A DNA stretch of 20,106 nucleotides from Carex sylvatica (lineage: Eukaryota > Streptophyta > Magnoliopsida > Poales > Cyperaceae). How positions within the stretch are numbered: position 1 is the first letter of the stretch; each line of letters starts with the position of its first letter. The stretch spans positions 1 to 20,106 of the forward strand of contig CAXKVR010000472.1 of the NCBI GenBank assembly GCA_964058845.1, in the 5' to 3' direction. The notes beneath the pieces were generated by a model. It made no database searches and had not been told where the DNA came from. It saw only the letters and a list, made by a program, of their open reading frames with translations. Shown here piece by piece: positions 1 to 9,470 of the stretch. A program made the position numbers and the translations under genes.

Positions 1-8
1 TGAGATAA

Positions 9-104
9 CTTTCTAATTTAAAAGATTTGGATTCCAGTTATTATTTACTCTTCAGAGAAAGGATAGTTTGATCTAATTTTGTTTTTTCGCTCACTTCAGA
101 TTTG
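9..104 (+). repeat. Diverged direct repeat, left copy
   Basis: This stretch aligns in direct orientation with 1695-1794. Shared blocks include TAATTTAAAAGATTT, an ATCCA...TTATTATTT block, a CAAAGGA/GAAAGGA-CAGTTTG block and an AGATYTG end. It abuts the outer end of the left inverted repeat. The window begins inside or just before it, so its true left end is not visible. Confidence 0.5.
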
Positions 105-1622
105 CGGCCATTTTTATTAATATCCCTCAAAAAAAAATTTAAAAATGTTCCTGCCATCTGTTTTTTTTTTTCAAAACTGTCCCGACCGCCAGATCCACGG
201 GCGGCCCAAAAATCCCATCAGACTATCCCCATCAAGAGCGGGTCAGACCCCTAGTAGACCACCCCTGCATGGGGCAATCCTCTATTTATTTATTTTTATT
301 CTTTTTAGAGATGTTAATATTTTGATTTAAATTATTTTGTGAAGAATTTTTTTTTTTGTTTAGAGTGTATGCAAAAAAATAAGACATTTGATATATTATG
401 AAGTGATGTCGTAACTCTTTACTACAATTTATACATGATACGCGCAGGGGATATAGTTATGAAGTTTCTTGGCCTTTATTCTTTAATAATTTATTTTATT
501 CAAATATACACAAGAAAATATAGTTAGAGAATAATTAGATTATTTAATTATTGTCGACATATACCATTTGCTCGGAGATAGGCAAATGGACACAATAAAT
601 AGTAAATGCATTTTAAAATAATTATATGAATAATTCTTGAATAATCTCTTAGGCTTATGACTAAAAAAATAATTTCTTAGTCACAGTTTTATTCTGAGTC
701 CAACTTTGCACCTCTATTTAACATAACAAAATATCTCTAAAAATCATAAAAATTGATTGACATGCAGTCTTGACATCATAAAACACGACTGGAAATTTTC
801 ATACAAAATCTCCACACGAAAACTTAAACTGAATTTTTGAGGCAGTAAACGATGCATTTCTAAAATTCTGACGCTCCGGATGCCTCTCACAATGCCCGAG
901 GATTTTCCTCAGAAAAAAATTCGAATCTGTCTCATTCTTTCCTTTCCAAAAAGTAGTCATACGGGCAAATCCGACTTTCCTAGCCAAAGTTATGGATGTT
1001 TAAAGTTTTTTCGAAAGCTGAAATTTGAAAATTCATAACTAATTGTAGAAAAATCCAAATAAATTGAAATTTGTGTCAATTCTGTGTATTTCTGTATGCT
1101 CTACATGCTGGTATAATTACTTTTACAATTTGGTCCCTGTACCAGTCCATACCTATACTGGTAAATCAGTTCAGACTGGCCAGTCTGGACTGATATAGGG
1201 ACCAAAATGCAAAAATAATTTGAGTAGCACATGTGACAGTCTGAAATGTCTAATAGGATCCTTAAGTATGGAATTTAGATCTTAGATACCTGAGGTTCAA
1301 TTATAAAATATGAACATTTTTTAAATTGCACCGCTAGAACACGTTATTTAGAACCTTGTTTTTTGCATATAAGAAAACTTTTTCTTTACAAAATTATTTA
1401 AATCAAAATATTAATATCTCTAAAAAAAATAAAAATAAAAATAGAGGACCGCCCCTGCAGGAGCGGTCTTCTAGGAATCTGGCCCGCCCATGATGAGGAT
1501 GGTCTGGTGGGATTTTTTAGCTGCCCGTGAATCTGGTGATCGGGACAATTTAAAAAAAAAAAAAAAAAAATGGTAGAGACATTTTTAATTTTTTTTTTTT
1601 GATATTAATAAAAATGACCGTC
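105..1622. mobile_element. Non-autonomous DNA transposon with long terminal inverted repeats
   Basis: The stretch from about 105 to 385 is an imperfect reverse complement of about 1355 to 1622. Both arms carry, in mirrored order, a CGGYCATTTTTATTAATATC outer block, an A/T-rich tract, a GC-rich core (193-275 against about 1448-1545) and an inner block ending in TATGCAAAAAA. Arms of about 270 bp round a roughly 970-bp AT-rich centre fit a Mutator-like or foldback element. The centre has no recognisable transposase; its longest minus-strand reading frame (799-987, 62 residues) resembles nothing I know. I found no clean target-site duplication, so the exact ends and the superfamily are uncertain. 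Confidence 0.6.
1128..1210. repeat. Hairpin-forming inverted repeat inside the TIR element
   Basis: TTTGGTCCCTGTACCAGTCC at the left is matched by the reverse complement of the right end (GGACTGATATAGGGACCAAA), with an inner arm CAGTTCAGACTGG / CCAGTCTGGACTG. The result is a short hairpin of about 80 bp. It may be a nested miniature element or a subterminal structure of the host transposon. Confidence 0.5.
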
Positions 1623-1694
1623 GGACCTGCATTGATTAAAATAATAACGGTTAAAACTACACCCAATAAATGTTGGTGGGGTCCACACCAAAAT

Positions 1695-1794
1695 ATTTTT
1701 TAATTTAAAAGATTTAAAATCCAACTTTATTATTTCCTTTCCGAACAAAGGACAGTTTGGTTCATAAAAAGATTTCTCTCGCCATAGATCTGAA
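1695..1794 (+). repeat. Diverged direct repeat, right copy
   Basis: This is the partner of the repeat at 9-104, separated from the right inverted repeat by about 70 bp (1623-1694) that the left side lacks. The two copies are clearly related but carry many substitutions and small indels, so the duplication is old. Confidence 0.5.
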
Positions 1795-1904
1795 CAAATT
1801 AAATTTATAGCTGTTAAAATAGGCACCCAAATTCTCACTGTTCCCTGCTCAAATCAAATCTGGGGTAGCGGTTACGAATCCGTATCCTCTTCAGTACTGC
1901 AGAG

Positions 1905-2028
1905 AATCACCTTCATTTTACAGTTTGAGATTAAATATTTTACAGTTTGGAATCACCTTCATTTTACAGTTTGAGATTAAATATTTTACAGTTTGGAATC
2001 ACCTTCATTTTACAGTTTGAGATTAAAT
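1905..2028 (+). repeat. 46-bp tandem repeat, 2.7 copies
   Basis: The unit starts AATCACCTTCATTTTACAGT. Copies lie at 1905-1950, 1951-1996 and a partial one at 1997-2028, with essentially no differences, so the expansion is recent. It ends 209 bp before the acyltransferase start codon and so lies in that gene's probable promoter. From 2029 to 2237 I see no convincing TATA box. Confidence 0.9.
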
Positions 2029-2237
2029 TTCAACCGGTTTGATATTCAAGCCGCAATAAGGGACAGTATTTTTGGGCTTTGAGATTCGTGCCAAGTTAAA
2101 AAGAACGGTTCAGATCTAGTAATTGTAATAGATTCTCTTATCAGGTATTGGAGAGAATGTGAATTCAGCGGTTACTGCATTGCCCTGAAATTATCCCTCC
2201 TCCTCCACTCATTCCTAAGACGCAAGCACACACATTA

Positions 2238-4909
2238 ATGGATCGAGAAAAAAAAAAAGATATGGCATTACCTAACATAACAAAATCAATCGCAGTCCGG
2301 GTCCAACCAGCCTCGGCCACCCCCACCGTGACCCTACCTCTCTCATCCATTGACCGTAAAGTCCCACGTTGCGTGTACACTGATTCAGTTTCAGTTTTTA
2401 CGCATGGTGAACAAGCAGCTGCACACATAAGGGATGCATTGGGGAAGGCACTCAAGCACTACTACCCTGTCGCAGGAAAACTCACCGAGGTCAAGCCGGT
2501 AATAGTATTTCAGATTTGCTAGAATAGCCATTATGTTAATAAATTTTGTGTACTATATATAAATATGTTTCTCACGACATGTGGATTAAACTTTTTCATA
2601 ACATTGAACCATGGTTCCGAGAATTGGCTGATTCCGAGTGACTCGGCCGAATCAGACCGGACCGGACTTTGTCAGGTCCAATCTGAGTTACCCTGACACA
2701 CGCATTTGCCATGAAAATCAGTAAATTGTGGCGATTTAACCGAGTTTTTGTTCGAATCTGACTGGTTCTTATAATTTGAGACGATTCTTTTCTAGCTCGG
2801 ACAATTCTGCATATTAATTTTCATGGTAAGTGAATGAAATTTTTGAGAAGAAAGGTAGGTGCGACTCAAAAAGGAATTCGTATCCTCTGATACAGAATAA
2901 ATCCGGACTGTTCAATCCGTGTTGGCACAGATATTAAAGGGGATCCGTGCATTCTACCTTAGACCGTATTGGTTCGGATTTTGTTGGAACGACTGAGATG
3001 CATTAATTCAAATTCTGAGTTAATGCGCAGGATCGATACAGATTCCTAGTAAAGAAGGAGAAGAAGCCTCAAGACATTATAAATATTAATAAATAAACAT
3101 GGTATATACTGTATTGTTTTGAAATATGGATTGATTTGTAGCGGACCATTCCACCTAAATTTATTTTGTTCTATTAATTTTTCCATATTGAGATATTGGG
3201 AAATCTATATCGCCTGTAGAATCATTAATTTTACCCTTCGCTGTTTCCAATGACAAAATTTTGAAATAAGTTCTATCGTCAGATGAAATGAATTTAGACC
3301 ATCGAATGATTGTTTAACTCGTCTGATTACTACTGATTCATTAGATTCCAATTCCATGGTCAACCGACCAATTCCGCTTTATCTTCCGATTTTCAGAATC
3401 ATGCATGGAACCTTGTATATATATTAATAATGTTTAATTCTGCTGAAATACAAAATTAATGTCCTAGTTATTATGAAGTAACTATAAGAAAACCACTTAA
3501 CTTATGACCGAATAAATCCTAATTATAAATATCACTCTTATATTTCTCAGTCCACTTAATCTGCTTCTAGAAATTTACTCCTAGCTACTGTTGGTAAATA
3601 ATTAAGAGAGGATATATAAATAGGAAGAACAATATGTTAGCTGTAAGTTTATAACCTGTGTGCATTCTATGTAATTAGCTGTAACCTATGTGCATTCTAT
3701 GTAATTAGCTGTAACCTAGGTGCATTCTATGTAATTAGCTATAACCTATCTGCATTTTATGTTAGCTATAAGTTTATAGACTGAGTAATTCGACAGGGTG
3801 AGCTTGAGGTGGAATGCACCGGCGAGGGTATCTGGTTTTTCGAAGCGAAGGCTAATTGTAGCCTTGAAGAAGTAAATTATCTCGAAAGGCCATTGATGGT
3901 ACCAAAGGAGCAACTCCTGCCCCAAGCCCCGCCAGAAGCCAAACTTCAATATGAAATTGAAATCGTTATGGTTCAGGTGATTTTATAAAAAAAATTCTTC
4001 TTTTTTCCCCATTTTTTTGGCTTGTACTAATGGATAGGAACTATTAAATTTTAGGTCACTGAATTCACCTGTGGTGGATTCGCAGTTGGTGTTTGCTCAA
4101 GCCACGTGGTATTTGACGGCCTAGGACTCGCACAATTCTTGAAGGCAGTCGGTGAGATGGCATGTGGCCTTCCTGAGCCGACTGTTAAGCCAGTGTGGTC
4201 CAGGGAAAACATACCAAACCCCCTACCCAAGGTACCACACGCCGGCCCCCCTCCATCTTTCACACTCATCAATTTTGCAACCTTAGAGTATGACATCTCC
4301 GTTAACAGCATCAATCGAATCAAGGACCTTTATATGGCCGAGACAGGCAAGAGGAGCTCCACCTTTGAGGTTGTGACAGCCATGATCGTAAAATGTCGTG
4401 CACGTGCTATTGATTTGACGCCTGAAGCTGAGTTTCGGATAGGATTTTCCGCTAGCATACGACATTTGCTACACGGTGTGTTACCCTCTGTGGATGGGTA
4501 TTATGGTAATTGCATGTACATGACAGCCCATGCAATGTCTACTGACGAGATCAACAAGGCTTCTCTTGTAGAGGTCATTAGTCTAATAAAAGATGAAAAG
4601 GAGACACTTTCGACTAAGTTTGCAGATTGGATGAATGGGCGCACCAACTTTTACCACCACATAAAAGATTGGATGTGCGACTATGGAACAATGATTGTGT
4701 CAGACTGGAGCAAGATTGGGCTCAATGAGGTCGATTACGGGTGGGGCCCACCAAGTCATGTTATTCCGTTGAAGGGTGCTATCGGCATCTTTGGTTCAGC
4801 ATACTATGTGAAGCCGCCTTTGCATAAAAATGGAATTAGGCTGATTTTGCGGTGTGTCAAGGAGGAACACTCGGCTGTGTTCTGTGACGAGTTGGCAAAG
4901 TTTGCCTAA
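2238..4909 (+). CDS. BAHD acyl-CoA-dependent acyltransferase (three exons)
   Basis: Predicted exons are 2238-2498, 3797-3976 and 4055-4909 (stop TAA), all joined in phase 0 at GT-AG introns, giving 431 residues, normal for BAHD enzymes. Exon 1 carries the [10 protein letters not shown] motif (about residues 76-83). Exon 2 begins [11 protein letters not shown] and ends at a conserved glutamine followed by an intron, a site conserved in many BAHD genes. Exon 3 holds the catalytic HxxxD (His164, Asp168) and structural D-Y-G-W-G at 374-378, a tolerated form of DFGWG. The family moves acyl groups from acyl-CoA to alcohols or amines in the cytosol. The WSREN-IPNP segment and GYYGN motif resemble monocot 'acyl transferase' and alcohol or taxane acyltransferase-like members. 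The substrate cannot be told. Met9 is an alternative start, since many relatives begin MA. No stop or frameshift is seen. Confidence 0.92.
2605..3415. mobile_element. Possible degenerate TIR transposon in acyltransferase intron 1
   Basis: The left end at about 2610 (CATGGTTCCGAGAATTGG) matches the reverse complement of the right end at about 3385-3410 (CATGATTCTGAAAATCGG) at 14 of 18 positions, every difference being a transition. Inside each end is a weaker GGTCGG/CTCGGCC-rich block in mirrored order. Transition-only decay fits methylated transposon DNA. No coding region or target-site duplication was found. The 1298-bp intron otherwise looks AT-rich and featureless apart from the tandem array before its acceptor. 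Confidence 0.35.
3637..3778 (+). repeat. 30-bp tandem array next to a splice acceptor
   Basis: The unit GTGCATTCTATGTAATTAGC plus TGTAACCTAT occurs at 3660-3689, 3690-3719 and 3720-3749. Partial copies flank these, including GTTAGCTRTAAGTTTATA at both edges (3637 and 3761). The array ends 18 bp before the exon 2 boundary at 3797. It therefore occupies the place where the branch site and pyrimidine tract would be expected, and the remaining acceptor tract is not pyrimidine-rich. Confidence 0.85.
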
Positions 4910-5389
4910 GTCTGCAGTTCATGTTGAATTTATATGTATGCAATAGAGTGGGCATTTTTCTCTCATAAACTATACTTAATTCTATAGTCATTTAAAGTTT
5001 CTTTGTTATTACAAACCGTTCTGGCTAAAAGGATTTAATTTAATTATTAAGTGTGTATTTTGTGCCGTTGTGGGTGTCATCAGTTGGAGAATATAAAGAC
5101 TGGCTAGTGTATCTTTTTATCAGATAAAGAAATTTATGTGATCTATATAAAATCTGGGAAACAATGTTTAGAATCTTGGCGTATTCCTCTGATCTATTGG
5201 GAGCACATGCTGTGGAATCAAAACAGTTAATTAATTTATCAAGTCAGAACTGCCTTTAAAATAGTGGAATCAAACAATAGTGATGTTAAACAAGACTCAA
5301 ACCATACAACAGTGACAAAATAATGAAGTCAAACAATAGTGAAATCAAACAACAGTGGTAAACTGGTAATAGCAATACACATTTTTTTG
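4910..5389. other. Convergent intergenic region between acyltransferase and UGT
   Basis: This 480-bp region separates the 3' ends of two genes facing each other, so it must hold both 3' UTRs and polyadenylation sites. I see no classic AATAAA just after the acyltransferase stop. From about 5213 to 5358 there are scattered short direct repeats of the type GTGGAATCAAAACA and AATCAAACAATAGTG, a degenerate minisatellite. No RNA gene or reading frame is apparent. Confidence 0.5.
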
Positions 5390-6857
5390 CTAGTATCTTG
5401 CTTCTGGCTCTGTAAAATGGTGAATAAATTCAGTGAAATTTATATATGATGAACCTCCTTCCTCCATTGCCTTGTTTGCTTTCACAGATAAATCGTTAAT
5501 CCTCCGTCTTCTTTCATCTGCTTCAATTCCATCCATCAGAGCAGACACCGCCTTCCTGACATCATTGCTCGTCACCATGACATCATTCTCATAAATACTA
5601 TTCGGCACTTTTACACCGAGACTAACTCCAATTTTGAGAACATTCACAAGCAAATGCTCACACAAAAAATGGTCTCCAAATCGCGGCCATGTGATCATCG
5701 GTACTCCCATAGAAATCGCCTCCAGAATCGAGTTCCATCCACTATGATTTATAAAGCCACCAATCGCCGGGTGTGACAAAATGACCATCTGAGGAGCCCA
5801 TCCGACAATAATAAGACCTCTATCCTTTGTTCTCTCTGCAAACCCTTCACATAGCCATTTTTCAATCTCAGGATTCATTTGTCTTCTTAATCACCCATAT
5901 AAACGGTTGGTTTGACGCCTCTAAGCCGCTCCCAAATTCCATAAGTTGCTGAGGGTTTGTATATGGAATACTACCAAATGTGATCAACAAAACCGAGGCG
6001 GTATCCCTGCCATTGAGCCAGGTTAGCACTCTCTGTGAATGATCAATTGCCTCTTTATCTCCCCGACCTACTTTCATTCCAAAATCCTTGTTGTAAAGGC
6101 AAAGTGGCCCAATTGTCCAAACCTTTTTCCCTATCACCTTCTCATAATATTCAACAAGCAATTGCTCCAACTCAAGGAAGGTATGCATTACCACACCATC
6201 GGCTGTTGAAAGTTCTTCGAGACACTTCTTATTAATATCCTTAAGCTCTGGGATATTAAGGAATTCTGGTGTCTGAGCTTTGGTGACTTCTAATTTAATA
6301 GGAAAATCCGGCACGGTGACATATTCATTCTCATCGGTGACACCATCATACACCTTGTGATGCACAATATTATAAACTGTACATGCATAAATGCAACTTG
6401 ATGGTTGAAATATTACCCTAGGTATGCTGAACTTTCGTGCAACAGGACCCGTCCATGCATTGAAAATATCAGTGATCATGCAATCTGGCGGTTGTTCAAG
6501 GCTTTCTAGAAAAGCTTCCAAGGGCTCATTGAGGGAGTAAGTGGCATCATAGAAAGCTCTGAGATATTTGCCTCGTTTGCCTCTAGTGCATTCAACACTT
6601 TCCTGCCCCGGTAGCAAACCGAACTTTACACCGGGAAAACTGTGCACAACGAATTCTATTGAGAGATTTACCTCTTTTGTGCGCTCGATTATGGGTTGAA
6701 TACGGTCGGCATTTGCTGGTGTGATGATAAGGCTTACCCGCACCCCACGCTCGGCAAGGATGCACCCCATGTCAACCATGGGGATAATATGGCCTTGAGC
6801 AGGTAGTGGGACTAAGATGAAATGAGGTTTATTTGATTCTTCTCTGAAGCAAGCCAT
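5390..6857 (-). pseudogene. UGT73-like UDP-glycosyltransferase with a single frameshift
   Basis: Reading from 6857, the N-terminal frame runs to a stop at 5868 (329 residues). The C-terminal frame opens at 5878 and runs to 5390 (162 residues). They overlap near 5868-5880 in different frames with no intron between. One extra base there (or two lost) explains the break, and the joined content of about 488 residues is a normal UGT length. The N-terminal part has the catalytic His23 in PLPAQGHIIPM and an acceptor-side Asp130 in CMITD. The C-terminal part has a full 44-residue PSPG box at genomic 5669-5800. Family-1 UGTs move a sugar from a UDP-sugar to small molecules in the cytosol; PMVDMGCILAERGVRV resembles the UGT73 group. 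The box reads HSGWNS where HCGWNS is usual, and ends in His instead of Gln. As written the gene would make a truncated protein with no donor-binding domain. It is either a very young pseudogene or a sequence error. Confidence 0.88.
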
Positions 6858-7032
6858 ATTTTTGATGTGTTTTAATGGATCTAGCTCTAAGTTTTTTTGT
6901 TATTTTCTTTTTCTTGGTATTGCTAGCTCCTAACTCTCTCTTTTTTTTTGGAGAAAGAAGCTCCAGTTGTGTGAAGGTATGTGTAAGATAGTGTGGTTTT
7001 TTTGTTTTTTTGGTGAACAGAGAGTACGGTTT

Positions 7033-7063
<31 letters not shown>
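6858..7063 (-). promoter_or_regulatory. Probable UGT promoter and 5' UTR with (TA)n tract
   Basis: Upstream of the UGT start on the minus strand is about 175 bp of A/C-rich leader, containing CAAAAAAACAAAAAAACCACAC-type and AGAGAGAG-type stretches usual in plant 5' UTRs. It is preceded by a 28-bp alternating TA tract (7036-7063) that could serve as a TATA region. The transcription start is inferred, not seen. Confidence 0.35.
7036..7063. repeat. (TA)n microsatellite
   Basis: A simple alternating TA run of 28 bp, about 180 bp upstream of the UGT start codon. It is likely to be length-polymorphic. Confidence 0.95.
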
Positions 7064-7067
<4 letters not shown>

Positions 7068-7248
7068 AGGTAAGTCTGTACTAACTTTTTTATATTATTT
7101 AAAAAAAAAATCCATTTCTTTCTCCGTTGCCAACTGAAATGCATGGAGCAAGTGTGTCAGCAGCAAGGCAATGTGCGGATCGATAGAAAAGCAGGTCAAA
7201 TTGAATTGTCGGATATCAGATTCAGATTTAATCATTTTTTATTGAAAT

Positions 7249-7283
7249 TGGATTCAGATATCAGATTCAGATATCAGATTCAG
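7249..7283 (+). repeat. Short 12-bp tandem repeat
   Basis: GATTCAGATATCA-type units are repeated almost three times; a related GGATATCAGATTCAG lies just upstream at 7211-7225. The region to 7357 is otherwise low-complexity TTGAAATTG-type sequence with no gene. Confidence 0.7.
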
Positions 7284-7358
7284 GTGAAATTGGATTTGAT
7301 TTGATTGAAATTGAAACTTCACCGACCCCAAATAAAATAACCAAACTCTACTAATGGC

Positions 7359-7436
7359 TTGTCTGTTTTATTCACTGTGTAATCTTGACATCTTGGTTTG
7401 TCTGTTTTATTCACTGTGTAATCATGACATCTTTTT
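7359..7436 (+). repeat. 39-bp tandem duplication
   Basis: TTGTCTGTTTTATTCACTGT followed by GTAATCWTGACATCTT occurs twice in direct tandem, starting at 7359 and 7398, with one internal difference (T/A). Confidence 0.9.
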
Positions 7437-7514
7437 TATTTTAAGGCAATGAAAACATTTTATTGATACTTATGCAGGAATATTGACAGCCTGTTGTTGG
7501 GGTATGGATCCTCC

Positions 7515-7594
7515 ATATTAAAAGCATTCAAAGCATATGATACTTATTATATTAAAAGCATTCAAGGCATATTATACTTATTATATTAAAAGCA
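7515..7594 (+). repeat. 34-bp tandem repeat, 2.4 copies
   Basis: Copies start at 7515, 7549 and 7583 (partial). The unit begins ATATTAAAAGCATTCAARGC and continues ATATKATACTTATT. The first two copies differ at two positions. Confidence 0.9.
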
Positions 7595-7660
7595 CTGCTG
7601 CCCTATGCGTTAGCAATACTCACTTCACAAGAATAATTTTTTTGTTGAAATATTCTCGAC

Positions 7661-7802
7661 AATAGTCACTTTTTAATCTTAATAGAAGATAGTGAGTCGA
7701 AAAGATCACGTATACTGCGACGTAAAAAACTTTTTCTTATAATATACTTGTTAACTTGGCACTTGCCAGTTAACCATCAAAAAAAAAAATAGTCACTTTT
7801 TA
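7661..7802 (+). mobile_element. SINE-like retroposon with 15-bp target-site duplication
   Basis: The sequence AATAGTCACTTTTTA occurs at 7661-7675 and again at 7788-7802, directly after an A-rich tail that ends at 7787. The roughly 112-bp body (7676-7787) ends in a small hairpin (GTTAAC-T-TGGCA, loop CT, TGCCA-GTTAAC) followed by CATC and the poly(A). A flanking direct repeat, 3' hairpin and poly(A) tail are hallmarks of LINE-machinery retroposition. I see no convincing pol III A or B box, so it could be a SINE, a 5'-truncated LINE or another short retroposed RNA. Confidence 0.75.
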
Positions 7803-8346
7803 TCCACTTTTTATCCTCAGACTATATAGTGATATATTTTTGTAGTGATAGCACTACTTTTCTTCTATTTGCTTCTGCTCCACTTCACAAGAATTTGTGA
7901 GTATTCACAAAAGTAATTAAAATAAAATAATTATTGCTAAAGATAAATCAATAAAAAATATTTTTGAGAATATTGCTATAATCAATTGGAATATCCGCGA
8001 AGTTAAGCACTTTTACCTTCGAGGATAATCACATATTATTGTAGATAGACAGATGTCAATTGATATATATTACAGTCTTTTTTTTCCTTGATTCCTACTT
8101 ATAGTTTACTGAGTGCATATTCTATATGAGGATACCGTACTTGATAGAATGAGCTTATAACAGCCGAATTAAAATAATTTTGGTGTCTATTTGAATTATA
8201 GGAGACTGTTTTAAATTTTTTGTCATATTAAAAAAAGACAATTTATATCTTATTCCACACGGTAAAGTACCGTACTGGATATATATAAATATATACTCAT
8301 AGTTTAATTACCTACATATGGGGGAGACACTTTGAGGTGGAAGGGG
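7803..8346. other. AT-rich intergenic stretch without recognisable gene
   Basis: No reading frame or RNA gene is apparent. There are short repeats only: CACTTTTTATCC is doubled at about 7793-7815, and CTCACTTCACAAGAAT, first at about 7619, recurs in part (CCACTTCACAAGAAT) at about 7880. Confidence 0.5.
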
Positions 8347-8556
8347 CCAATGATCGGAACTCAAATTCTCTGCTCTCCTGGGTGCAGGAATTTTCTGCTC
8401 CTTCAGTTACTGCGTGTGGGACCGGTCACTGTTAAAGGGAACCGGTCACTATTCATTTTTAAACTGGGGGTCCACCTCAAACCCACATGCAGTGATTCTG
8501 GAGGCAAAAAATTCCTGTCTTCAGGGGGCGGCAGAGAATTCGATTCCCAATGATCG
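8347..8556 (+). mobile_element. Mutator-like MITE with 10-bp target-site duplication
   Basis: CCAATGATCG occurs at 8347-8356 and 8547-8556. The 190 bp between begins GAACTCAAATTCTCTGC and ends with a sequence whose reverse complement begins GAATCGAATTCTCTGC, so the two ends are inverted repeats. Homology of the arms continues inward through CAGGAATTTTYTGCYCC and CACTGCRTGTGGG (to about 8420 and from about 8481). The centre has a direct repeat of ACCGGTCACT. Arms of about 60 bp with a 10-bp target duplication fit a non-autonomous Mutator-type miniature element. It has no coding capacity. Confidence 0.8.
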
Positions 8557-9470
8557 ATCAGAGAAGGATGGAATCAGATCATTTAAACAATGATTGTTAA
8601 GATATATAAACGAAAAAGGATTTAATTGGCTCGTGATCGGTACATGATTAATTTATCAATTAATTTGTTTGGTTTATTAGGCAATCAACTTATTAATTAC
8701 ATGTGTTATATATAGGTAGGGTAACGACTAACGAAGGAATATCTGATGAGTCCTCATCATATCTAATATTATGTTATAAGTATACATAAATTTTTTTTTT
8801 TTTTCTTCTGAGAAACCAAACTTTCCAGGACCGTGAGTGCGAGTGCGAGAGAGAAAAACATCGAACTTTTGATAGGAGAGGCTGACAGTCAGACCCAACT
8901 GTCGGCCACACTGTAGAGTGTACTGTAGACAGGCATCAAGAATTAGATATATAGATAGATATACTTATCTAATATATTTTTTTGCTATTTATATAGTTTC
9001 ATGTTATTTTCGAAAATATTGACTGGTCAATGTTATTTCGAAAATATTTAACGGGATAGATGTGCAGACTGCAGACCAATATTATTTTCGAAAATATTAA
9101 TGTTCAGACCAATACTATGTTCGGTCTGTCAATGCTATTTAGATATCGTTCAAGGAGAAACACCATTTGTTTTGGGCTTTTTTGGACCTACGAATTGCGA
9201 GACTTTACTCGATTCTTAGGCCCGTTAATATTTATGGTATCTTTTTAATCTCTTTTCTAATTTGTTTATCTCGATCTTTGTTCGTCTTACAGCAGTAGCT
9301 AGTTTTTATCTGGTAGATATTCGATCTGAGTTCGCTCGATCTCTTCTTGAATTGGTTTCTGCATTTTAGTTTTTCTTTTAATATTATCTCGTTCTCTTTA
9401 CTTTGTCGTGTCATCAATTGTTCTAATTTTTTAATATTTTTGAGAACCAATTTTTGATTTAATAGCAAAG
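8557..9470. other. Intergenic region with TTCGAA-centred repeats, no supported gene
   Basis: Between about 9003 and 9100 a near-palindromic motif TTATTTTCGAAAATATT recurs three times (about 9004, 9032 and 9081), two of them beside GACCAAT/GGTCAAT words. Reading frames at 9060-9248 (+) and 9232-9546 (-) show no recognisable domain and have the composition of random AT-rich sequence. A poly(T) run lies at about 8791-8804. Confidence 0.5.

Noticed and set aside
145..330. Plus-strand 61-residue frame
   Set aside because: It lies entirely within a transposon inverted repeat, and its mirror copy does not keep the frame.
2165..2455. Minus-strand 96-residue frame opposite acyltransferase exon 1
   Set aside because: It is antisense to a clearly coding BAHD exon and has no recognisable domain.
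5868..5880. An intron as explanation for the UGT frame change
   Set aside because: The two frames overlap with no sequence to remove; no donor/acceptor pair fits without losing conserved residues.
7985..8005. TCCGCGAAGTTAAGC, resembling a piece of 5S rRNA
   Set aside because: The match is about 15 bases, with none of the rest of 5S rRNA and no pol III control region around it.
8733..8760. CTGATGAGTCC, the start of a hammerhead ribozyme core
   Set aside because: No GAAA box with a matching stem follows; the sequence simply forms a short GATGAG/CTCATC hairpin.
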